Source: Ischnura elegans
Lineage: Eukaryota > Arthropoda > Insecta > Odonata > Coenagrionidae
Assembly: GCF_921293095.1 (NCBI RefSeq)
Contig: NC_060246.1
Location: forward strand, 132,246,198-132,310,197
DNA length: 64,000 nt
Reading direction: 5' to 3'
This document shows, one piece after another, positions 12,010-26,400 of the stretch (its first letter is position 1; every line of letters starts with the position of its first letter). The position numbers and the translations under genes were made by a program. The notes under the pieces were generated by a model that did no database searches, was not told the origin of the DNA, and worked only from the letters and a program-made list of their open reading frames with translations.

Positions 12010-13150
12010 ACATAATATTTTTCTTCTTCAGAGATAATAATTATGCATCCTTGCCATACTGACTGTACTGTCAGTATAATTGGGAATAATATCCCCTTAG
12101 GTGCAAATGAGTATATAATGACGAGATACTCTGGTCACTTTCCAATTGCTGTGTGGAAGCATGCAACTGAGCGGGCAGACCCCTTGGCTGCTGACTGAAG
12201 AGCCGGCTGAAGCCTGTGAATACTCCCTGACAAAAATCCTTAAGATGCAAAGTGACCCAGGGAAAAAACCTGGCTCTCTCCACTGAATGTCTAAAACTCA
12301 CACACCTGCAGCTTAGCATGGGCTATAGGTGCTGACATCACCTATCAAAACCGACCTTCATGTTTAAGCACTGAGAGAGGGATTTGGATACATCTGTGAT
12401 ATAAAGTCATGTAACACCTCATTCACGTACATAGAGGCCTGAGCATGCTCATCAAGTGCCTATCATGAGCATATCAACCAGTATTAACATGAATTCACTC
12501 TTCAATACCATGTAAGACAAGAAATATTAAAACATAAACATGCATAATGGAAACTCACATCAAATTCATGGTCAAAAAGAAGGAAAAAAATTCAGCTTGA
12601 ACCCACTGATGCATAAGTCTTTGATATAAGGTGTGACAAAAGCATGGATACAATTTGCCAAGAAAGCTACAAGGGTGTATCAAAAGAGTGCATTGTGATT
12701 TCAAGGAAGATTTTATCCGTGAAACTGTACAGTTTGATTTGCAATTATTGTGATCATTTTGGGCTTAATTAATTTTATGACTCAGGATAATGACGAGGCA
12801 TCTCTCAGATCTATGACAAACTGACACTACAGTGATAATAAATGAACAATATAATAAAGCAAATTATTCTGCTTAAGGCAATGTATAAGCGTAGCTACTG
12901 AAAAAGTAATTGTAATGAAATATTTATTATTTGATTCACTATGAATAAATTGAGCAACTGATGGCCCATTAATAGTCTCACTTAGGTGCTGACAAAAATT
13001 CCATAAGGATATATAATCACCTCAGACTACAAAGCCTGTGAGTGCTCTGCAAAAATCTATCTTTGCACATTTAAAGTATTTCACTTTGCTTAAAATCCTT
13101 GTCTTGAATCAAATTATTTATTATTTTTTGCTCTTGAATGTTGTGGAGCA
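12010..13150. other. intergenic DNA without recognised features
   Basis: No open frame above 85 codons and no repeat that I could pair elsewhere in the window. Confidence 0.45.
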
Positions 13151-13152
13151 AT

Positions 13153-13280
13153 TACCGTATTTCTCCGAATATAGTCCCCCTCTGAATATACCCCCCCCCC
13201 CCTAATTTTGAGACTTCAATTTCAGGAAATAATTTTCAATTTCAGGAAAAAAACGCGTTTGAATATAGTCCCCCCTTTAC
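13153..13280. repeat. CCGAATATAGTCCCCC repeat with a C-run
   Basis: CCGTATTTCTCCGAATATAG near 13,155 and GAATATAGTCCCCCC near 13,260 are direct copies around a poly-C run at 13,190-13,202. Looks like an interspersed repeat; no gene. Confidence 0.5.
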
Positions 13281-13429
13281 TTTTACCACGGACATTTTTT
13301 TGTACTAACATTTTCCTGCACATTGGTCCCCTCAATAGGAATACAAACAGCAGGAATACAGAACACACCTATAAATGCAATGATAACTCAAGACTGTTGT
13401 TATATGAGCAATCAGGACCATGGCTTGGC

Positions 13430-13522
13430 GGACTCACACAAGCTGATGTTCAAAAAATTTGCAGGCTTGAAAAACCAGTGTCCATAAAATATTTCAGAAA
13501 CACTCTTTTAGGGTTTTTTCTA
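13430..13522. repeat. 90-bp repeat shared with 16,735-16,822
   Basis: AATATTTCAGAAACACTCTT and the preceding GAAAAACC...GTG are shared with the second copy about 3.3 kb away in the same direction. No coding call. Confidence 0.65.
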
Positions 13523-14158
13523 TGACTTGCATAGCGGCACTCTTCTTAATAATATGACAGGCAAGTTGAGTAATAATTTTTTTCAATGGTTGGCTACATT
13601 CCGCAGATTAAAAACTTCCTCACCAATCTAGAAAGGATAAGGTTCCCTAATTCACCTTCATGGCTATCAGTGATTGATCGTAAGAGAATTCAGTCAATGA
13701 ATTTTTGCAACTTGTATCCTCGCACATCTGCAATAGTCTGGCCTTGGGCCTGGGAAATTCAACATCCCACATTTCAATTTCCAGGCAAGTTAAATTTTGT
13801 CGTGTATTGTGCCATGAGAAATAATTAGCTACAGGAATGACGACGTATAGATTTTTATTTCTTTGTTAAAGTCTCGTACAAGTATTCCAAAATTTTCAAC
13901 AGTAAATCTTAATTATAAATTTTTATGATAAACCTCTACCTTCTATTTTGCTATAATGAGGAATATATGTATATCTGTTAAAGAATAGATCTTTGCAAGA
14001 ACTGTTAAAAGCATGTTTACAATGACAGTATATTACTTACAAACAATCCTCCCTTGATACTTAATGTATCTTGCAAGATGCATTAAGTCATGCATTCATT
14101 TTATGAAGAATCATGCAAAAAAGTAAATACTTATGGAATTTAGATTTTATGGAAAAAC

Positions 14159-14164
14159 TTTATT
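14159..14164 (-). terminator. AATAAA polyadenylation signal candidate, copy B
   Basis: The first clear AATAAA on the minus strand after the copy B stop at 14,383, about 220 nt downstream. Plausible 3' end; not tested. Confidence 0.5.
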
Positions 14165-14382
14165 CGGAGGAAAATAAATTTTAAATTTTCAAATAAACAG
14201 ATACATACAGTCACGTACGAAATTCATTTCAACATTTTCCTTAATCTCGGAGGTTGGAAAATTTAAGTAGTTGTGTACAAATAGTTATCCTATTTCCCAT
14301 GGGATGGGAGTCGTGTCCTCATATTTTCTACACGATAGACGTTTTTCATCTGCAGCAGGTGCCAGCACCTTATTTTGATCCA

Positions 14383-14438
14383 TCAAGACATCGTTGCATT
14401 CTTGTTGTTGGGCAGGAAAAAGACAAGAATGGCGCATC
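14383..14438 (-). CDS. copy B exon 11 (C-terminus)
   Basis: 56 nt after acceptor tccatag. It completes the split Gly codon and encodes CAILVFFLPNNKNATMS then TGA. Copy C exon 11 aligns (FFLPNNKIAAMS). The exon lies 9.7 kb from exon 10; the matching phase and sequence make the link firm. Confidence 0.85.
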
Positions 14439-17400
14439 CTATGGAGACATGAAAAAGAATTAGTTTTAAGAACACACATAAACTTACAAAGAGTACGATG
14501 TAAGTTAATAGTGCTGGAATCTTTATTATTCTTCAGCGGAGAAGTTTACAGGATTTACACTAACTAACTGGGAATATGCTCTGGGGGGGAATGGGATGGC
14601 CAGACCGGGCATCGGGGTCTGGGAAAAGTTTTGAAAATTGACATGCGTGGAAATATATTTTAAATCATTTTGGCACAATGTATTCATCTTTTAGCAGATG
14701 TAGTTATTACATGTCAAAACTAAACAATAGCATTAATAATTAATTTATTTCTATGAGGATTTGGGGGGGGATCTATCCCCTCATCCCCCCCATAGTTACG
14801 CCACTGGGTGGCTTCTCTAGGTCACTCCATCATAGGCATATGGCAAGCAGTGATCTGAAGAAGCCATCTGCATGCAGGCGAAACTGTCGTCCACACAATC
14901 CAACGGAATGATCGATTTTTCTCATTATAGAATAAACTTTCAATTTTTTTGGCATCATGGTTTCACCAGTAGTGGGCCCCGTTGCACAGTGGGGCCAAAC
15001 CCCACTTTAAGTGGACAAAAGTCCAAAAATGAAAGTTTGAAATGGGGTTTTTTAAATATAAGGCTGGGTAATAGGATGTATGAACTGCATGACAGTGTAT
15101 TTCACGGGTTGGTCTGTGTGCACCTTCGCGTAGAAATAAGAGTCAAAGTGAGAGAAAAGCGAAGCACTGGTCTTGGAGTCGCAGACGCCTAAATGGACGG
15201 TCGACTTTAAACTATGATTACAGTACACTGGTCCCTTTGATTTTATTTTTTTAACTTTCAATCAGTTGGAATAAGTATTAAAAATATAAATTTGCTTTTA
15301 CTATTTATATTTTGGAGAAAATAGCCCTCGAGAAATTAATTATCATGAATGGAACGTCGTTGATTTTTCACAATGAAAAGTTTTATTTAATTAGAGAAAA
15401 GTTATATAATCGGACGGAATCGTAACGTGATTTTTAGATATATTATTAATTGAAGAATGAGCTAAATAATACAAAAGAAATCAACTGCCATCGAGCTGCA
15501 AAAAGAGTTTTATGATAAAAGATTAGCTATGCATGACAAGCTGAAAGGGAATCCATCTGGCCGTAATGGCCGCATAGCAACGGGTAAACTATAATATAAA
15601 CAGTGTCCATTAAGATATTATTATTTTGTAATAAATGAAATTTGCATACATTATCTATTTTTTCTACTCATAGATACAAGCGGTGAAGTTTTCTACTCAT
15701 GAGCTGAGATTTTTGAAATGTAGAGAGGCCATTCCCGAGGCTCCCACCCTGTTGTGAATGAAGTGCTCGAAAAGGTTATTTCCGTTCAACTGAGGTGTAC
15801 TTATTCGATTCCGGAATAGCAATTTAGTACTTTTTCACTCTCTACGCACAATAAACCATGTTCTATTGTATTTTATTTTTTAAAGTTAAAACTACCTCTT
15901 CAATGCAGTATTTTCTTTCTTTGTGTATTGTAAAATGGTACATGCAAACTTAAGAGCAAATCTTTATTTTTCTATTTAGCATGAAGGTTTTTTCAAAGAT
16001 ATTGCAAAAATAATTTTGCAAATTTTATATCAGATTTTTTCTGACCACCAGGATTATTGACGTGACCTTTTTTATTTTTATCATTTAAAACTTTTCTATA
16101 TAATATATTTTTACAACTAATCAAGTTACTTTTCAAATTCTGAAAGAAATAAAATTGAAAAAAAATCAAAAAATCGAAAACATTGAAAACTTAATATTGG
16201 ATTTCATTAAAGCGGTCTCTAAAACATATACATGAATATTTTAGGGTTGTTAGAAAAAGTTTTTGACTTTTGTCCGTCTAAAGTGGGGTTTGGCCCCACT
16301 GTGCGTCGTCTGTATGGCGGCGCGGGTTAGTCCCTATCCCCTACCTTCCATTCCTATCCTTTCCCTGGAGGCGTCGTCGGGCTCCCATCGCGGCGGCACC
16401 TCCTATCCTTCTTCCTTCCTCAATCCTTCCCCTCCCGAGGTGCAAGAGTGAAAAGCGAAGGCTTATTCGCCCGGTGTAACCCCGCGAGCCCGCCCTGGGA
16501 ACTCGATTCACCTGCCGTCCACACAGATGGACACACGCGGTGTAAAACCCGTGAACCTCTCCGATGAATCCCGCATTGCCGAACATTACAGAACCCCACT
16601 TGTAACTTTTTTATATCATAAGATAGCATTGTCTTGTAAGGAAATTATATTACAGATAGGAACTTTGAAATGCATTTAATAAATTGTTTCAGCCAATAAT
16701 CTCGGAACTAAATATCTCGGATTATTATCAGGTGGATTCACATTAACTATTGCTAAAAAAATTTATAGTTTTGAAAAACCCGTGCCCACTAAATATTTCA
16801 GAAACACTCTTTTAGGGTTTATAATCAGTCTAAATAAAACTCTTAAATTTTGCATGTAACTTGATTTTTTTCATTACGATAAAAGTATGGACAGCTCAAA
16901 TATCTTTTGCGCCCCCCTTGCGTTTTTTTCTGAATCCGTTACTGATCATAATGCTTGTAAGCTGAGTCAGAATCTCAAATGTGCGGTGCAGATCGGGGAC
17001 GAATGGGAGATAGTCATGATGGAACGCCACTATTTAGCCTCCCAGTGAAATGGCATTGAGGAGTTTGTTAGTGCGGTCAAAGCACTTTTGGGGTCTTATG
17101 TCATTTTTTTGCAAATCTTGAGGAAAATGTGGCACCCGTAGCATCTGAAAAACACACAGGAGGAGAAGGAAGCAGCTCTTCATTTCCTAGTCGCATCTTT
17201 TTCAGTTTGGCGGAAAACCTTACTTTTACTTCAGTATGACGACTATTAGGGTTAATAATGAAAGAAACTTCGTTTCTTCCACAAGTTTATAAAAATTTCT
17301 ATTTTATTACCGGTTTAGGCTGTTACACCATTATCAAAAATTGATAGTATTTGATAATGGTGTAACAGCCGAAACCGGTAATAAAATAGAAATTTTTATA

Positions 17401-20400
17401 AACTTGTGGAAGAAACGAAATTTCTTTCATTATCAATATGGAGCCCTTTCACCGCGTACGTGCTTCAAGTTTCGATTTAATTTTATTATTAGGGTGGTTT
17501 CCTATTATTTTTTATTGACTAAATCGAAATATCGATTATTACTCCTGGAGTACGCATTTCTCGCTTTTAGATTTTTAAATGGCGATATCTATATTTCGCA
17601 ATTGAATAAAAAATGAAGGTCAATGTCGCTCTCGTGGGGACGACCGATGGTCAGTCCCGCTAATGAGGGTTCAACCTCGACTCCGAGCCTAATCCGACCC
17701 TTTTCCGAGGGTCCGAGCTCGCGAGGGACGAACCCAAAACACCGGGAGGGCCCCCACCCATCTGGGCCACGTGTAGTACATTTTACAATTCTTTTAGTGC
17801 TATCAACAATTTATTGGCTTTATCGTCTTCTTGGTAACTCTAGAAATATGGGCGTTCTACGATGTCGATGTTCATCGTAGAAAGACGATGACGACGACTC
17901 TCATCGTCTTTCTACGATGATTTTTAAGAATTTTGTCCAATTTGCGATAAAAATCCCCTTCTGACTTGGCAACGCTGCAGCCATCAACTGTGGGCTGGGT
18001 AGTGAAGGTCCTCTCGGACCCAAAGCGCTTGACGCCCGAGAATGACAAACCCTGTTCTGACCTGGGAATTGGAAATACCATGCGAGCCACCTCTAGGGTG
18101 TTTGGCAGGGGGTGACCAATCTTCAACATGCAGCATGCAAGATGACCGCCGCATTTCACGTCGCAATTTCATAGAAATATTCTACACATTCATGTAAAGA
18201 CATAACTTGCCAAAGGTTAGTAATTCCTATGGCGAATCCATGCAAGTTTCAACTAAATAGAAAAAAACATGCAGTGAGTCGTCCTAGCGAGTGACGCCAA
18301 TAATTCTGTTGATTGAAACACCGTTGCTATCCTTAATAGTACGAAGGAAGAATGGCGTTCTAAATCTCTCTGCTTTGCAGTCTATTTCTTTTACTTTCTT
18401 CTCGTGATCACGTCATAGTACGTCGGTAAACGTAAGATTTTTTACACGTCGTCTGAGAAAACATTTTCTCCGAATTTACTAATAAAATTTTGCATACACT
18501 TCTACGCTCCCGTAGAGAATGGGGTTAGTTTCACAAGACCTCCCAATTCCAAATACGTGATTTTCTTTTAATAACAGATATTTGGTGTTTAGATGACCCA
18601 TTATCGAATGGAAAATAATGTGTTCCAATATTTTGAAAGGATTGGAAGTATAGTAAGTCGAGGTAAAGGTGTTGATATATTTGTCGTGAAATTAGTGAGG
18701 ACACTATGAAAAAAGTATAAGGGATTGAACGAACTACGGCCGTTAAACAGTTGAAAGAAAATTAATTTCCCAAGACCGTACTCTTTGATGGGCGGATGGG
18801 AGAGGTAATAATGTTAACACGGGGAGTGATGGACAAAATAAGACACTAACGGAAATACAAACTAGAAACTAACACACGCACAAGCACTCACTTACTCAGG
18901 TTTGTGAAAAACACGCTACCGACAGTGACCCACACACAACAATAGAAAAGGACAAATGATGACAAATGAAAATTTTAAAGCGCGCGAAATCGCGACGGCT
19001 AAGTATGAATGCTGGGAAAAGCCCGAGTGACGTCTGGCTGTTGCTGTGTGAGACCACCTGGGTGCGATGCTATGAACGCCGCTACGATGCAGGCTGCTTA
19101 CTGCCGAGCATTGCGGTAGCGTAGAGTACCCAGCTAGCAGGTAGCGCTTGGCTTAAATAAGGATTATTAATACCTTATCAAACGAGGGAAACTTTCCGAC
19201 CGTAGGCAGTTTTAATAGGTGATTATTAAGAAATTTTTCCCTGAGTTCTGTGCCTCATGCGTGCATTGGTAAGCTCAGGCGATGTAAAACTCCTATCTAC
19301 TCGTATAGAATCTAGGTCCCTGAGACGTCGCGTGGAGTGGCATCGCTTGCCCGCCAATCTGGCCTTTTTCAAATGAGGTTAAAATTGACCATTGCCATTC
19401 GTCTGAACTGTAATTTCTAAAACCAAATAATTTGTATATTATGACTACACTAATGTTGGGTAACGAATCGCAATCATTGCCTTTCGTTTTCTTCGATGAA
19501 GGAAATTACCCTAATGTGACTCTGTCGAGCTCCTGGAGCAACCGCGAATCAACTGATCTCTTGATTTATTTACAAAATAGATCCTCATACAAAAATATAT
19601 CACATCCGATGATTACCAAAAATTCATCGCTTTTGGTGACCGATTTTATCCTGTTTAATATGCTAATTCAGCTAAGTAATTTAGCGAATCTCACGCCTGC
19701 GGCTTAGCTTATAGGCTCTACTCTCACCTGACCATTGGGCAGTGTCCAAACAAACCTTGGTTACGGGATGAATTACTGAGTTAGCGAAGGATAGCTGGAA
19801 GGCCGATGAGGATAATAATCGTATTGTGTCTTGCTAAAGTACATGTCGTCCAACGTTGCGACCTCTTGGGGTTGTGTCTGAGATTGTTTTGTAAGGGAGA
19901 GGGGCATCAAGAAGTGTTGAAACATCGCATGAAAAATGCGTGACATGGTGTAATTAGCTGGAAGAGCGCAGACCTAGCAGTCGTGTGGTTGGGTGCCACC
20001 TACTGGATAACCGTGGAATTAAACTCTTACCAGCCGACGAAAAGGAAGAGTTACCAAGGAGAACTACTGCCGCCCAAATTTTTTCCGAGCGGAGGATGAG
20101 GGTGGGGGGCGTGGAGGTGCGGCAAATGGGGATGTGATCGGTGGATTGTTGACGAGTCGATTCCTATAGCCGCCCGAAGATTACCGTCTTAAGCAATACT
20201 TGGGGCGTTGTGTTTGCCTTGGGATTTAGATATTTTGATGAAATCCAACCACTGAAGTCAGGGACGCCAACTTACAAAAAATATTGGGGGGGCTCAAACC
20301 GGGGATCTTGCCCCGGGAAATTTTATAAGTAGTGAGTTTTAAGTTTTTTAAGCATTTTAGAAGAGTCATATGATCAACATTAGGACCTTGATTAATCGAA

Positions 20401-23400
20401 TCTCAATATTCGGACACTCCGGGGAAAATCGACAAGCCTGACACATTTTTCCTCACACCCATAACGGATTTTTGAGGGGGCTCGGGCCCCCTCAAGCCCA
20501 ATGGAGTCGGCGCCACTGAGTCTGTAGTTCCACCATTGCAATTTCGCTACATCGAAATCAATTTACAGTGTTTTGCCAACACTAATTTTGACGGTAATAG
20601 TTTTCCGGGTTCATTCCGCGTCGATTCTTATTTTGTGGACGACAGTTTCGCCTCCGTAATAATTTACTGATTTTGACGTTTGGTTAAATTGTTTTTGAAA
20701 ATTTCTCCATATTTTGGTGTAAATTCAAGCTTAATTTATAAGCGCACCATTTAAGGCTTCCAATTTATCGCACATGAACTTTCAGAGTACATATTTTGAT
20801 TACAATTTATTTTTCTTTCAACATGTTTTAAAACCTAGACAGGCTGCAGGAACATGCGCTCGAACATGCACAGGGTCGACTTCCCGCATGCCGCGTTACG
20901 AGGGTAAGTTCTTAAACATGACTATATTTACCATCATGAAAGAAAGGTTAGAACTCTTTGGGCTCCTCCAAACCTTCAGGCCACATCGGCAACTGCTTAC
21001 TTTGACTTCTTGATGATCCAACACTGGTTATTTCAACTTATCTTTCATCACTTAGGCCCATTTTACTTCTTGAATTAGATAAAACCCCACTTGCTGTGCA
21101 CTTTCTCTCGAGTTTCGGGAAAAAAACCGATTTTGTCGTGCATTTCCTCCGGATGTATTTTTAATTTAGTGTTTTCATTGCTCAGTCTCTACTCTGGGGC
21201 TGACGCAGTGACATCGAAAACATTTTGGTAAAGAAAAATACAAAATTAAAGTTGAATTTTCAGTATAAATAAAAGACATTTGATATTATTAATACTTTGT
21301 AATTAACCCTCAACGCAAGTCTTTTAGCTGTATTCGGGGCACGAAATGGCATCTCTTCAAACTGCCGGGTTTTTTTTTATAAATTGGGCGTGTAGACATT
21401 CTTTAATTAGACGAGGGGCTATTTTGTCACCTTCAGGCAATGCATTTTCGTACGCGCCCCAATGAAAAAATTGTATAAACCTGTTTCAAAATTTTATACA
21501 ATTTATACAATTACCATGGCAATTGTATAAATTGTATAAAATTTTGAAACAGGTTTATACAATTTTTTCATAGGGGCGTTCATCCATTACGCGGCTTTTC
21601 GCGATGGATTTTTAAATTCAAGCTCGCACGCGCATCAGGTTGTGCAACTCCTCGTGAGCGGAGCGAGATCGCCGGCCTGGCTCTCTTGGCGAGTATGGAC
21701 CGGATGAAGAACTTAAACGCTGGAAGGACCAGACTCGTAATTCCCGTCATTTTGACGAGTAACCTCCACTTACCTTATTTTATTGCCTAGAATTTTTTTC
21801 TGTCGTCTTAATTTTTCTGACTTTTATTTATTTTTTATGCCTCGCATTCTACTAAAATATAATTTTGTTTTTTTTTCGCATAGAAATGGAGTTATACCGC
21901 ATCTATCTTAAAAGACACTCGTCAAAATGACTGGTTAAGCGTTTCTATTTTATTTGTAACGTTATCGCGTGTTTTATTCATCAAATCACCAAACTACATT
22001 ACGTCTGGCCATTTTGATGTTTTAGTTAGCACATTTATGCATTTAATATTCCTTATTACATTTAGAATGAAAATTAAGCAGCATATATCTGCCACACCGA
22101 ACTGTTCATTTTAATTTCTTATTGTAAAATGATCTGTAAAAATATACTCAGTTTTATAGATAAGTTGAGAAAAAGGTTATGTTTAATGAAGTTATCATAT
22201 ATTTAACATAAACAACGATATATGTAAAACAATTACTATTCGTCAAAGGTCCTTCTAGTACAGCCTCCGTCCTTCTAGCGCTATTGCGGTACACAAGCTC
22301 CGACATGCCTTGGACGCTCGACCTTGATGGTCGGGATGGCTCATGTGTTCGGAGGAAGGGCGGGAGTGGTGGAGACTGACCTGTGCAATACAACACATCG
22401 CCGGAATGGACGAGAGCCGTCTCTGATCGAAGCGAAGAAGCAAGCGGACCTTCCCCTACCCTCTAACCTAACCCAAGCGGGCTGGATCATGCCCAGCTGT
22501 GGATTCAGGGTCGTCGCCGTCGTCGCGGACGACTTGGAGCGCCTGCCGAGCTGCCCGTCCGCTTAGGGGCAAAAAAAAAAAACAGTTACATAACCATAAC
22601 CGGACAGCCCGTCGCTAGAGATCTCCGACAAGCCTTCCTACATTATGGTCTGGAAAGGATATTTGGCGATCCCGCCGTGGAACACATCACGTTCACAACC
22701 TTGGAGGATATATATAAGACGACCGATCGTCGAGGCTACGAGTTTCGCCGGATCCTAGGTGAAGTTTTATCACGTTGAGGTAGTTGGAGTTTTTCTACTG
22801 AAAACGTACAAATTTATGCGACACTTCGCGCGCGCGTTTTATTTTGTGATATTCATGGATTGAAGCAAAAAAAATCACAATTCGGTTGAAAAAACATTGC
22901 CATGCTACTCTAACACATAAGCTTACAGGGCAGAATATAAATTACTGCGTAGTTCATTTTTAAACAATTGAATGAACTTATAAGTGGGAAATAATGCGTA
23001 AAAAGTCGTTACAGCCCTAAGAGAAAATAACGTTGAAATTCCTTAAAAGTTTTTCTAAAGGATTCCATTATATTTTGTTCGGAAGGTCTTAAAAACATTG
23101 AAACGCTTTTAAGGCATTTCTACAGAATTCCTTGCAGAGTCTGGAGAATTCTTCAGAATTCCATTGAGCGTTCTGCAGGAATTCCTTAACATAATTTTTC
23201 AATTGTACGTTTATTAAAAATTATATTCTAAGTTTGTAAAAAAAATTAAGCCATACTTAAGAATAAAAATTTTAAAAATGAATTAAGGAAAAACTAAATG
23301 GGTGAGATTTGAACGTAAGACCTATGACTATTATATAACCTGCTCTAATCATTGCATAAAAATATGTCAAACGAAGATTTTAGTCGTCACCTTGTATGTT

Positions 23401-26400
23401 ACGTGTTTTAGGGCAAGAATATTACAAGTATAGCACTTTATGGCCATATTTTAACGGAAGAATAATTTAAATATTTTTCCCCTCAGAAATTGGATTTTGT
23501 GAGGATAAAATCAGTGAAGCCGTGAATAACTGCTGGGAGCCTCTTCCTCGCTTAAGAACCCATTAAGGAAAATGCATCTACTTCAGAGCCATTATGATGA
23601 AGCATTGGATGCTCCTAAGCACTAAGTATTGGTCATTGATAAAGATCCTCGTCACTTTGCTGGATTAATTCCTTCTCGTCGAATCGCCTTGCCAATTTTA
23701 AGACTGTCAATACGTGCCTAGTTTGCTCGCCCTGATTACGTTATCTGTATTCGAAATATTTTCGAGCGCCTTTCAAATGTATATATTTCATGTACCTACC
23801 TTACCTTTATTTGTCTTCTATTTCGTCTTATCTCTATCTACTGCTCCATACCCAATATTATCTTTTATTTTATCCTTTTTACACTTTGTTTGGCAATAGC
23901 ATGACGCAGTGTTTACGATAGGCTATATATTTCCCTAATGCTTGTACTTATTCTATTAAACAAAAAAACAAGGCTAGGGAAATCTTACATTGAGGGTTTG
24001 CCACTCCAGTTTTCATGATGTACTTCTTTCTAGAGATACATTTTGTCTTCAGTATAAAAACACGTTGAATTTTCATTCGCTATGGTGCATGAGTTGTCAA
24101 TTTCGCACTGCTCTGAATTCAAATTATTTCCTGTAAAAATAAGGAAGAAATGCTAAAAACTTCTCACCTCCTATGACTCCAGCGGTAATGAAGACAGGGT
24201 ATGCGCAGTCAACATCCAAAAGCAATCCAAACAGTAGACTCCCAACTACGGATCCAATGTTGCTGATGCTCATTATAATCGTGGAGGCCAGACCCCTGTA
24301 CCACGAAAATATAAATTAGCAAACTTAAATCCAAATCAAGTTCATGTTTCCGAGACAGCAGTTGCGAGAGCCATGTAACCTATCTTTTTCCCGGCAATTG
24401 CTGTTTTTCGCGTGAAATCGCATCGAAAGCCATTTTTCCGCTGGGAAAAATCACAGGTTTTTCATCCATCTCGCCACAGCTGAGTACGGCAAGCAAGAAA
24501 GATAGTCCAATGAAAAAAATTTGCCCTTCCCATAATTTCAGAAACTCACGATTTTTGTATCACCAAGGTGGCCAATAGATGATTGATTAACGCGAAGTTA
24601 ACACAAATTGGAAGAAAAAGAGGTAACCAGGTAAATTCATGCAACAGATTCAAGAACTTAATGCAAATTAAGTTCACCACTTGTATTGATTTAATAGATA
24701 TTGAAATTCCTTCAATGAGGATTCTAATATTATTATGCTTCTGAAAATCGTCGTGGGATTATTCAAACTATATTTTTGTTGTATTATTTTCACTGGAAAA
24801 TGTTTCTACTAAAAAAATTTCTTCTCACTTATTTAAACTGTTGAATTATTTCATTATAATGAGGCCTTACTTTGAATTAGTTGCCATAAAGTCCTCTGCC
24901 TTGATTTAATAATTGAACGCCTTATAAATATTGCGAAATAACTTCTATTTTCAAAAATTACCTCAACGATGCGGGATATAGCTCGATAATGACGGACATT
25001 AGAGTGGCGTATGAGGCTCCATTAGAAGCTTGAAGGAAGCAGGATAGTGCAAGATTCTGAGCCGCTGATTTTGTGAAATAGCTCCCAGCGCCACAGCTGG
25101 CGGTGAGTGCCATCGCCATTACTGTAAAGGAAGATTTCAATTAGTTAGGCATATGTCTGGTTCGTTGATAAATATTAACAGAATGGATATATTTCTGAAA
25201 TGTTATTTCTTCTCCAAATATCCATATTTTAAGCCTCTCTATGAAGCTGAAATCGTCAGTTCCATGCAAATTTTCCTGGTTACATCTACATCTACATATT
25301 ACCACGCAAGCTGCCTAAAAGACTGCGGCAGAAGGTGTTGGCACACCAGCCGTTTACATATAAATATGAAGTGCTCTAACGAAGATGGGACTAGCGTTTA
25401 TTAAAGTTCTTTATGGCTCGGGGGAAAAAACGAATTCCCATTTCTATCCGTACGGCAAAACATCTCCCTTAATTAATCGCTTCTATCGGGCCTGGAAATA
25501 TAGTGTGGCTCTAATATTATGTTCTCCATGTCGCTCTTAAAGGTATTCATTCACAATTGTTCAAGCAATCTAAGCCTAGCGCGTAGCCTGCGAGTCTCCA
25601 GCGGCTCCCAGCCTAATTCGCTTAACATCTGGGTAATGCTGTATGTACGCCCGTAGCAGTTTTTGACGAAAGGCGCAGCCTTCCTTTGCATTTTATTCAT
25701 TTCGTTGATTAAGTCTTTCTGCACTGGATTACATACGCTCGCTGAATATTCAAGGTGCGGTCGGACGAGTGCGAAATAGCACCTTTCTTTTACTTTCTCA
25801 TCCGATAACCTTCCCACAATACGCTTGACGAATCCTAATTTATTCAAGGCTATGCCGCAAATATTCGTTATATATGCTCCCCAAGAGAGCTTCGAGGTTA
25901 TCGTAACTCTCAGGTACTTCACGTCGTCTGTTGCTTTTATATTAATACCATCGAAAATAAGATTTATATATTTCATGCATCGTGCTATAAGTGTTGATTA
26001 TTTGACATGCATCACCTATCAATCGCCAGCGTACAGACTTAAGGAATTCCCTAACATCAAACCTATCTTTTAATTTATTTCGCTTTATTAAAATAAATTC
26101 CTATCTAAATGGCGGAATTAAATCCTTTTTGCCCTGTATCAGGATCTTTTAGGTTTTCTCTTCATCCTTAACATTAATTAACGAAATTTGATACCATAAT
26201 TTGTATCTCACCATCTTTACGCGTTTCAAATATCCTTGCAGGCTTCTAAATGACTTTAGCGGATTGAAGAAGAGAGCCAAAAAGAAGCAAATTTTCTAGT
26301 TGTAATTCGAGCTGTCGAATCACAACGAGAAAACTTGCTTCTCTTTCTCTCTTCGAAGGAAAGGATCATCGAAGAATTCATCGAAGAATCAAGAATTAAT

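Noticed and set aside
22324-22566. 80-codon GC-rich frame on the plus strand
   Set aside because: Overlapping frames on both strands in a GC-rich repeat; no motif, and the adjacent part recurs as an interspersed repeat.
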